The position numbers were made by a program, and so were the translations under genes. Below are positions 1-3,957 of a DNA stretch of 5,383 nucleotides, in pieces. The notes under the pieces were generated by a model. That model saw nothing but the letters and a program-made list of their open reading frames with translations, had not been told where the DNA came from and searched no databases. The DNA is from Candidatus Zhuqueibacterota bacterium (GTDB taxonomy: Bacteria; KSB1; UBA2214). Every line of letters begins with the position of its first letter. The stretch's first letter is position 1. Location of the stretch: contig JAKJDB010000222.1 of NCBI GenBank assembly GCA_022706175.1, positions 1 through 5,383 on the forward strand. Direction: 5' to 3'.

Positions 1-536
1 AACACCTCCTTGCCCGCCGGTGCGCCGCGGCCGAACAGATAGTACCGGATGCTGCAACCGGAAAAGATCTGCGGCAACGTCAGAGCCTGACCACAGAACG
101 CATCCGGAAGCCAACCGATGTGGATCGAATCCACTCCAAGATGAGTCCGGCAGTATTCCATGCCGATCAAAAACTGCCGTATGTGAGATTCGCCGGAGGG
201 AAGAATAGCGTCCGGCTCAGCCCACTGTCCGCCGACCACAGACCATTGGCCGGCGTTGATTTTTTCGCGAATGCGCCGGAACACCTGTGGATGCGTTTTT
301 TCAATGGATTCGTAAAGAGCCACCTGGCTCTGAGCAAAAGTCAGCTCCGGCATTTTATCCAGCATATCAAGAACGCCGATAAAGGTATCCGGCGTGACCC
401 GGTCGGTGGTTTCGTTCCACCGCCAGCGATAGGCTAAATCGATGTGTGCGTTGCCTATCATATACAGCACCCATTCCGCCGGCTGGGCAAAGATACAGGC
501 CGGCAGCAGGGCGATCACCATCCATACTTTTTTCAA
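1..536 (-). CDS. Secreted GH38-type alpha-mannosidase, N-terminal part (runs off the left edge)
   Basis: The 178 visible codons match the start of the glycoside hydrolase family 38 catalytic domain, which hydrolyses alpha-mannosides with a bound zinc ion. Residues 1-17 (MKKVWMVIALLPACIFA) form a signal peptide, so the enzyme is exported. Next come NAHIDLAYRWRWNET (29-43), with the zinc-ligand pair His31/Asp33, then TFAQSQVALYE (66-76), VVGGQWAEPD (100-109) and GWLPDAF (141-147). By family analogy Asp145 is the nucleophile and a zinc ligand. The usual Gly after this motif is Cys148. The start chosen is TTG at 534-536: it gives an ideal signal peptide and lies 6 nt from AGGGAG. The ATG at 519-521 would cut off the positively charged n-region. 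Family members usually exceed 800 residues, so most of the protein is outside the window. Exact linkage specificity cannot be read from this part. Confidence 0.9.
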   Translation of the reverse strand, partial: MKKVWMVIALLPACIFAQPAEWVLYMIGNAHIDLAYRWRWNETTDRVTPDTFIGVLDMLDKMPELTFAQSQVALYESIEKTHPQVFRRIREKINAGQWSVVGGQWAEPDAILPSGESHIRQFLIGMEYCRTHLGVDSIHIGWLPDAFCGQALTLPQIFSGCSIRYYLFGRGAPAGKEV

Positions 537-542
537 CCAACG

Positions 543-548
543 CTCCCT
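543..548 (-). promoter_or_regulatory. Shine-Dalgarno that selects the TTG start of the mannosidase
   Basis: AGGGAG on the minus strand ends 6 nt before the TTG at 536. This spacing, together with the KK-rich n-region it creates, is why the TTG start is preferred over the in-frame ATG five codons further in. Confidence 0.65.
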
Positions 549-577
549 AGTCAGTGCTCTTTTTGATTCGCAGAAAC

Positions 578-606
578 AAAGTACGAACAAACTAATCAAA
601 TTTCAA
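578..606 (-). promoter_or_regulatory. Candidate promoter of the mannosidase gene
   Basis: On the minus strand, TTGAAA (606-601) is followed after 17 bp by TACTTT (583-578). The -35 is a good sigma70 match and the -10 is weak. The predicted transcript start near 571 leaves a leader of about 35 nt before the TTG start. It is the best candidate in an AT-rich stretch, but a different sigma factor consensus cannot be excluded. Confidence 0.35.
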
Positions 607-711
607 GTTTTTTAACCTGCCCCGGGACGCGCTCTCAGCAGCCGCCAGGTCGTTAATTCATACGCCTGTCCGGTTTTTATGACAGAGGTTCAGGCCGCTG
701 CCGGCCTCCGT

Positions 712-737
712 AAGGAGTTGGTAAACACAACTCTTTT
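712..737 (+). terminator. Terminator-like hairpin upstream of the ATPase gene
   Basis: GAGTTG (715-720) and CAACTC (728-733) pair around a 7-nt loop. The stem extends with a G-T pair and two A-T pairs into TTTT (734-737), giving the form of a weak intrinsic terminator on the plus strand. No plus-strand gene lies upstream in the window, so it would act either on transcription entering from the divergent promoter region or as a leader attenuator. A second short hairpin (GGCCG/CGGCC, 693-706) lies just before it and has no T-tract. Confidence 0.3.
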
Positions 738-804
738 ATAAACTTGATGTAAAAAAATGGAAAATAAAAGATGAAATGGTCCAGAGCTTGCAATATGCCC
801 AGGC

Positions 805-1776
805 ATGCAAAGTGAGGATTACAGCACGCTGGATTTCGACCGACTGCTGAAGGAGCCGGTCGACCACGGCGTAGAGAAGAAAAAACCCGCAGTCATCGCT
901 TTGGCCGGCGGAGAGGGAGGCGTGGGCAAAAGCGTTCTCTCGCTGTTGATCGCCCTGGAACTGTGCAAAAAAGGACACGGGACTGTTCTGGTCAACACCG
1001 ATTTTGCCGTCGCTGGAATCCTCCGCCGCCTGATTCAGAAAAATCCGGAGCGAAATCTGCATCGCTTCTTAGAAGGCCGCACACGGAATATGAACGAGTT
1101 GGTGCTGCCGACCCGCATCAACCATTTGCGTGTTCTAACGGCCGGATCGCACATCGCGTCCTATCATCGCATTCTTTTATCGCTCAAACAAAAGCTCGCA
1201 CAGGACCTGCGCCGGTTGCAGGCCGACTATGTGGTCCTGGACCTGGGCGCAGGCAGCACGTATGGCCCCCTGGATTTTTTCCTAAGCGCTGAATATCCGT
1301 TGCTGCTGGCCACCACAGCCAAACAGACGCTGCTGGACGCTTACGGCCTGCTGCGGGTCGCTTTGGTGCGCAATCTGCATAAAAACGCCCATCAATGGCC
1401 CGAGTGGTACCGACAATTGCAGCGCTGCGGCGATCTCGGCCAGGGGCCGCTGTTGACCGTGCCTGCTTTCCTGCACACCATGGCCAAAAGCGAACCGCAC
1501 CTCAGCGAGCAGATTGCGGCGCAAACCGCACAATTCCGCCCGGCGTTGATAGTGAATAAATGTTCAAAAAAGGAGAATCTCGAGCGCGCCGACCTGCTGC
1601 CGGTGCTCGTCGGCCAGGTGCTGAATATCCGCTTGCGAAAATGGGGGACCATCAGCTATGATCCACAAGTCGACCGGGCGGTTCAGAACGAAAACCTCTC
1701 CTTGTTGACGCGTGGATCCATCTCGGTGACGGAGGTGAGCGGTTTGGTGATGAAACATATCCTCGGCCATTCCTGA
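805..1776 (+). CDS. MinD/ParA/FlhG-like P-loop ATPase with altered signature lysine
   Basis: This 323-residue cytoplasmic protein belongs to the SIMIBI/MinD-ParA ATPase group, whose members position cell structures or regulate flagella and polarity. The P-loop GGEGGVGKS (35-43) keeps Lys42 and Ser43 but has Glu37 where the deviant Walker A motif normally has its signature Lys. The following strand reads VLVNTDF (61-67), so the first Asp of the usual D-x-D is Asn64 while Asp66 remains. Walker B is YVVLDLGAG (142-150) with Asp146, and the late nucleotide-binding Asn-Lys lies at 251-252. The segment NELVLPTRINHLRVLTAG (97-114) resembles MinD-like proteins of Deltaproteobacteria-type genomes. ATG at 805 is the only usable start after an in-frame stop at 772-774. 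No good Shine-Dalgarno is visible, which suggests weak or special initiation. The gene stands alone, convergent with the pentapeptide gene; no flagellar or division gene is adjacent. The biological role is unassigned. Confidence 0.88.
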   Translation: MQSEDYSTLDFDRLLKEPVDHGVEKKKPAVIALAGGEGGVGKSVLSLLIALELCKKGHGTVLVNTDFAVAGILRRLIQKNPERNLHRFLEGRTRNMNELVLPTRINHLRVLTAGSHIASYHRILLSLKQKLAQDLRRLQADYVVLDLGAGSTYGPLDFFLSAEYPLLLATTAKQTLLDAYGLLRVALVRNLHKNAHQWPEWYRQLQRCGDLGQGPLLTVPAFLHTMAKSEPHLSEQIAAQTAQFRPALIVNKCSKKENLERADLLPVLVGQVLNIRLRKWGTISYDPQVDRAVQNENLSLLTRGSISVTEVSGLVMKHILGHS

Positions 1777-1850
1777 AGCGACCATCGCGAGGCAGGCTGC
1801 GCTGAACATCGCTTCACCTGAGTCATCATCGCTGCGGAAGTAAGGGGCTG

Positions 1851-1884
1851 GCTCTTTGCAGAGCGGCATCAAGACCTGCTCTGC
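1851..1884. other. Alternative hairpins between two convergent genes
   Basis: GCTCT (1851-1855) can pair with AGAGC (1860-1864). The overlapping GCAGAGC (1858-1864) can instead pair with GCTCTGC (1878-1884), so the two structures exclude each other. They lie in the 146-bp gap where the ATPase gene (ending 1776) and the pentapeptide gene (ending 1923) converge, the expected place for transcription ends. No T-tract follows on either strand, so a standard intrinsic terminator is not shown. The rest of the gap has no recognisable content. Confidence 0.3.
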
Positions 1885-1922
1885 GACGGGATGTGCCCTG
1901 AAGGCCAGGTGGTTAGGAACGA

Positions 1923-2672
1923 TTAAAAGGATCGTGCGGAAAACAGCTTTTTCACTTTGTGCAAAAAGCCTGTTTTCCGTTTTTTTTCTGTCGGGTCCGA
2001 GGCCCGGCCATTTCGTTTGCCGGTCTCTTTGAGACGCTCGATGGGGAGCTGCGCATTGTGATCGCCGTCCTTGCCGATCTCGTTGATCCGTTCAAAGACC
2101 TGGGCAAACCGTTCATGCAGATCAGGCCGGGGCATGGCGCCGGCGGATTTTTCGCCCTTTGGCTCCACGGTTTTGTTGACTCCGGACAGCAGCTGACGCA
2201 CCTGATCATCCATCACCGCACCGGTGAAGTCCGCTGTATCAAAACCTTTTGCTTTTGAAAAATGCTGAACGCCGATGAGAATTACGTCGGCGAAATTGGC
2301 GTCGTTGAGCACGGCGCCACGGAGTATAACCCCGGTAAGATTAGCTCCGCCGAAATTCGCCCAGCTCAGGTTAGCACCGGAGAGGTTGGCGCCGGTCAAG
2401 TCCGCCCTGGAAAGTCTGGTCCAGGTGATCTTGGCGCCGCTGAGATCCGCGCCGGTCAAGTCCGCGCCGGTTAGATCCGCGCCGGTCAGATCCGCTTCGG
2501 TGAGGTCCGCCTTGTGAAGATCCGCTCCAGGGAGATCCGCACGCTTGAGATCAGCGCCGCGAAGATCCACCAAGCGGCCGTCTCCACTCTCAGCATCCGG
2601 CGGTCCGGCAGACCATTCGAGCAGTTCGGCAAGCGGCCGCCCATTAATGATAATATCTTTTGCATTCCGCAT
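1923..2672 (-). CDS. Pentapeptide-repeat protein with basic amphipathic C-terminal tail
   Basis: The 249-residue product has a short N-terminal segment (1-34, including IIINGRPLAELLEW), then 20 uninterrupted pentapeptide repeats of the A(D/N)LxG type from Val35 to Gly134. These should fold into a right-handed quadrilateral beta-helix of about five coils. A short degenerate continuation (DTADFTGAVMDD) follows, then a charged, probably helical linker, and a tail ending GFLHKVKKLFSARSF (235-249) whose Phe, Leu and Val residues alternate with Lys and His. Some pentapeptide proteins (Qnr, MfpA) mimic DNA and bind gyrase, but most have no known role and nothing here proves a gyrase target. No signal peptide is present. 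ATG at 2672 is chosen because it has AGG at 8 nt spacing and a natural N-terminus. A GTG at 2720 is in frame, would add 16 residues, and lacks a ribosome site. A strong candidate promoter lies at 2776-2805. It converges with the ATPase gene. Confidence 0.88.
   Translation of the reverse strand: MRNAKDIIINGRPLAELLEWSAGPPDAESGDGRLVDLRGADLKRADLPGADLHKADLTEADLTGADLTGADLTGADLSGAKITWTRLSRADLTGANLSGANLSWANFGGANLTGVILRGAVLNDANFADVILIGVQHFSKAKGFDTADFTGAVMDDQVRQLLSGVNKTVEPKGEKSAGAMPRPDLHERFAQVFERINEIGKDGDHNAQLPIERLKETGKRNGRASDPTEKKRKTGFLHKVKKLFSARSF
2271..2570 (-). repeat. 15-nt coding tandem repeats of the pentapeptide domain
   Basis: Twenty successive 15-nt units encode the pentapeptides. The block at 2442-2501 (residues 58-77) is nearly uniform: TEADL is followed by three identical TGADL units whose DNA differs mainly at the third base of the Asp and Leu codons. 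Flanking units are more diverged. This pattern is what recent unit duplication by slippage or unequal exchange would leave. It is protein-coding repeat DNA, not a CRISPR or satellite array. Confidence 0.85.
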
Positions 2673-2744
2673 TATGTCAACCTGTTCATTGCAAATACCA
2701 TCTCGGCTGGACCAGTCCACTGCGAGTGCCGACTATTTCATCCA

Positions 2745-2774
2745 GGCAGTATGCAATCTGCAGTCTAAACTGCC
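2745..2774. promoter_or_regulatory. Possible operator or 5' leader hairpin at the pentapeptide gene start
   Basis: Three related half-sites occur: GGCAGT (2745-2750), GCAGT (2760-2764) and ACTGCC (2769-2774) in the opposite orientation. The inner pair forms a 5-bp stem with a 4-nt loop, and the outer pair forms an alternative with a wider spacing. They begin right after the -10 box of the pentapeptide promoter, so they cover the predicted transcription start. That fits a repressor site. It would equally fit a 5'-end hairpin that protects the mRNA. Confidence 0.35.
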
Positions 2775-2775
2775 T

Positions 2776-2805
2776 AATATACAGACAAAGTAACGATTAT
2801 GCCAA
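2776..2805 (-). promoter_or_regulatory. Sigma70-type promoter of the pentapeptide gene
   Basis: On the minus strand, TTGGCA (2805-2800) is followed after 18 bp by TATATT (2781-2776). Each box matches the sigma70 consensus at five of six positions. Transcription should begin near 2769, leaving a leader of about 97 nt before the ATG at 2672. It is one of the best promoter matches in the window. Confidence 0.6.
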
Positions 2806-3035
2806 CAATTTTTATGCCGCATTCTTCCCGGAGAAGAAAAGCCGTGACTCGCCACATACCAACCGAGTGCACATCGCCGACGCTAAACAGATGAATACGA
2901 TGTTCGAGTTTTTGCAGCATGGATCCGTCCCCTCAGCCTATTTGCCGATCATCCAGACGATGGCGAGAAGAACAATCCGTCGGTTGGAACCTGCCAAGCT
3001 CGAACCGGCATCAGGGCTGACTTAACCTCTTCATA

Positions 3036-3053
3036 GTGCGCCGGTGAGCGCAC
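3036..3053. other. Short GC hairpin before the terminator
   Basis: GTGCGC (3036-3041) and GCGCAC (3048-3053) form a perfect 6-bp stem with a 6-nt loop. It has no T-tract and sits 7 nt before the 3061-3084 terminator stem, so the two may work as a tandem 3'-end structure. Confidence 0.4.
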
Positions 3054-3060
3054 CAATAGA

Positions 3061-3084
3061 AAAGGCCGGCTATTGCCGGCCTTT
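3061..3084. terminator. Strong bidirectional intrinsic terminator
   Basis: AAAGGCCGGC (3061-3070) pairs perfectly with GCCGGCCTTT (3075-3084) around a 4-nt TATT loop. On the plus strand the stem ends in TTTCTT, and on the minus strand in TTTTCT, so it could stop transcription from either side. There is no confident gene immediately on either side: on the plus strand only a doubtful open frame ends at 3025, and on the minus strand the tRNA operon already has its own terminator. Confidence 0.75.
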
Positions 3085-3242
3085 CTTCCCTACTGACTTC
3101 CATCATTCCCAAGCAAAGCTTCCCAGGCTTTACTCGAGGATGCTGCGTTCAACTGTCTCGTCCGAGCTGTTCCTCACTGAATGCATGCCCCCTTAGATGG
3201 GTCAGGAGGGATTCTGGCCCCCACGCCGGAGCCATACCCTGG

Positions 3243-3278
3243 ATTTCAAAATGAAAGCCCGACATTTCAAAATGAAAG
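3243..3278. repeat. Two 15-bp palindromic direct repeats, 21 bp apart
   Basis: ATTTCAAAATGAAAG occurs at 3243-3257 and again, identical, at 3264-3278. Each copy contains the interrupted palindrome TTTCA-AAA-TGAAA. The repeat period is 21 bp, two turns of the DNA helix, so both copies face the same side. This suits a pair of sites for a dimeric protein, such as a repressor or a transposase. IS21-family elements carry multiple short repeats at their ends, and a remnant end is one explanation, but no IS21 gene is visible. Confidence 0.55.
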
Positions 3279-3446
3279 GGTCTAATAATGGGAAACACTC
3301 CAACTCTAAAATTTTCATCCCTAATTAGCGTGGCACTCAAAAGAACAGCAAATAGCGTACCAACTAGTAAAGGAGATGGCCTGAATTACGGCCAATTATG
3401 AGTAAAGAGAAGGAGCAGGCAAGTGAGTGCAGCACATTTTTTCCCA

Positions 3447-3470
3447 GCTTCGCCGTGTGCACGGCGAAGC
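3447..3470. repeat. Perfect 11-bp inverted repeat
   Basis: GCTTCGCCGTG (3447-3457) and CACGGCGAAGC (3460-3470) are exact inverted copies with only 2 nt between them, so a cruciform or very stable hairpin can form. There is no T-tract directly after the stem on either strand, and it lies outside any confident gene. It is about 45 nt past the tRNA operon terminator on the minus strand. Confidence 0.6.
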
Positions 3471-3514
3471 ATAGACATCTTGACCGAAAAGTGTAACTGT
3501 TTCAAGCCAGAGGT

Positions 3515-3553
3515 AAAAAAAAAGGACAGATCATTCGATCGAATGACCTGTCC
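3515..3553 (-). terminator. Intrinsic terminator of the tRNA-His/tRNA-Glu operon
   Basis: Read on the minus strand, a 13-bp stem (3553-3541 with 3536-3524, one G-T pair) closes a GATC loop and is followed by nine consecutive T (3523-3515). It starts 8 nt after the end of tRNA-Glu. This is a textbook factor-independent terminator and clearly ends the tRNA transcript. Confidence 0.92.
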
Positions 3554-3560
3554 TGCCAGG

Positions 3561-3632
3561 TGTCCCCAAGGGGATTCGAACCCCTGTTACGGGATCGAAA
3601 ATCCCGAGTCCTGACCCCTAGACGATGGGGAC
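3561..3632 (-). tRNA. tRNA-Glu, anticodon TTC
   Basis: The 72-nt sequence folds as a complete cloverleaf. The acceptor stem is GTCCCCA/TGGGGAC, the D arm contains TCTAGGGGTCAGGA, and the anticodon stem CGGGA/TCCCG carries loop TTTTCGA with anticodon TTC at 3599-3597. The T arm is CAGGGGTTCGAATCCCCTT. The identity-bearing parts closely resemble bacterial tRNA-Glu. The discriminator is A and the next bases are CCT, so the 3' CCA is not encoded and must be added enzymatically. It is the second gene of the operon, 18 nt after tRNA-His. Confidence 0.96.
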
Positions 3633-3650
3633 TGAGTAGGGTCTGGTAAG

Positions 3651-3725
3651 GGTGAGTGACGGGATTCGAACCCGCGGCCACCAGGGCCACAACCTGGTGC
3701 TCTAGCCAACTGAGCTACACCCACC
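3651..3725 (-). tRNA. tRNA-His, anticodon GTG
   Basis: The cloverleaf is complete: acceptor GTGGGTG/CACTCAC with one G-T pair, D arm AGCTCAGTTGGCTAGAGC, anticodon stem CCAGG/CCTGG with loop TTGTGGC and anticodon GTG at 3690-3688, and T loop TTCGAAT. The extra 5' G (3725) opposite C (3651) is the G-1:C73 pair that identifies tRNA-His to its synthetase; here it is genomically encoded. The bases after C73 are CTT, so CCA is not encoded. It is the first gene of the operon. Confidence 0.96.
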
Positions 3726-3749
3726 ATTTCATTTTCCGTAAAGCCTTTT

Positions 3750-3778
3750 AATATAAAAAAAAATCATCTTTTTCGCAA
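3750..3778 (-). promoter_or_regulatory. Promoter of the tRNA operon
   Basis: On the minus strand, TTGCGA (3778-3773) is followed after 17 bp, including a run of T, by TATATT (3755-3750). Start of transcription near 3743 gives a leader of about 18 nt before tRNA-His. The -35 box lies inside a perfect palindrome, TTTTTCGC/GCGAAAAA (3769-3776 and 3779-3786), which could be a protein-binding site. Confidence 0.65.
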
Positions 3779-3794
3779 GCGAAAAAATTTATAT

Positions 3795-3839
3795 TTCGCC
3801 GGCCGGACCGCCGCAGCCGCGTTCCATCCGGCCGGTGAA
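3795..3839. repeat. GC-rich 13-bp inverted repeat between divergent promoters
   Basis: TTCGCCGGCCGGA (3795-3807) pairs with TCCGGCCGGTGAA (3827-3839) with one G-T mismatch pair, around a 19-nt GC-rich spacer. Both arms contain the self-palindrome CCGGCCGG. It lies upstream of both the tRNA promoter and the glycosidase promoter, so neither should transcribe it. It may be a DNA-level site or a REP-like element rather than a terminator; the nearest T-tract on the plus strand (3847-3854) is 8 nt beyond the stem. Confidence 0.55.
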
Positions 3840-3861
3840 TCAGCGATTTTTTTTATTGGGA

Positions 3862-3890
3862 TTGTCCGGATAAATCATTAGCATTATAGA
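3862..3890 (+). promoter_or_regulatory. Candidate promoter of the GH95-like gene
   Basis: TTGTCC (3862-3867) is followed after 17 bp by TATAGA (3885-3890), four of six consensus bases in each box. The predicted start near 3897 leaves a leader of about 60 nt before the ATG. Confidence 0.4.
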
Positions 3891-3940
3891 ACAGGAGAAT
3901 CAGCACCCCAGTCCCTTGCGCGTCCTCATGCCAAACCAAC

Positions 3941-3946
3941 AAGGAG
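3941..3946 (+). promoter_or_regulatory. Shine-Dalgarno of the GH95-like gene
   Basis: AAGGAG lies 11 nt before the ATG at 3958, slightly wide but clear. It decides against an in-frame ATG at 3928, which has no ribosome site. Confidence 0.65.
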
Positions 3947-3957
3947 ATCCCTTTTCT

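Larger units (their letters stand above)
2806..3514. other. Region without a confident gene; possible gene or mobile-element remnants
   Basis: No frame on either strand gives a recognisable protein here. An open plus-strand frame with ordinary-looking codons ends at TAA 3023-3025, shortly before a strong terminator, but it has no convincing start. Two short plus-strand frames (3288-3401 and 3398-3496) overlap by ATGA. The region also holds a GC-rich hairpin and terminator (3036-3084), two palindromic direct repeats (3243-3278) and a perfect inverted repeat (3447-3470). It is less GC-rich around 3240-3410 than its neighbours, which would suit foreign or decayed sequence. It lies downstream of a tRNA operon, a common site for insertions, but no integrase, transposase or attachment-site duplication can be seen. 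Confidence 0.4.

Noticed and set aside
120..437. A 105-codon plus-strand frame
   Set aside because: It is antisense to the GH38 gene, which carries the conserved catalytic motifs.
2442..2501. CRISPR-like short repeats
   Set aside because: Units are 15 nt, contiguous, without spacers, and encode TGADL in frame, so they are coding tandem repeats.
2262..2517. Plus-strand repeat-rich frames with Gly-Gln-Val-Arg or Arg-Ser-Ala-Pro patterns
   Set aside because: They are antisense shadows of the 15-nt pentapeptide coding repeats.
2774..2920. A 48-codon minus-strand frame beginning at ATG 2920 with GAGGGG upstream
   Set aside because: It overlaps the pentapeptide promoter completely, ends just before the -10 box, resembles no known family, and its length is within chance expectation.
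3149..3340. A 63-codon minus-strand frame starting TTG
   Set aside because: Its distinctive part is only the translation of the two palindromic DNA repeats; it has no ribosome site and no family resemblance.
3423..3614. A plus-strand frame starting GTG with AAGGAG upstream
   Set aside because: It runs antisense through the tRNA terminator and tRNA-Glu, and its product is unrecognisable.
3561..3725. Duplicated GGGATTCGAACCC as an attachment-site repeat
   Set aside because: Both copies are the ordinary T-arm sequence of the two tRNAs; no other copy marks an element boundary in the window.
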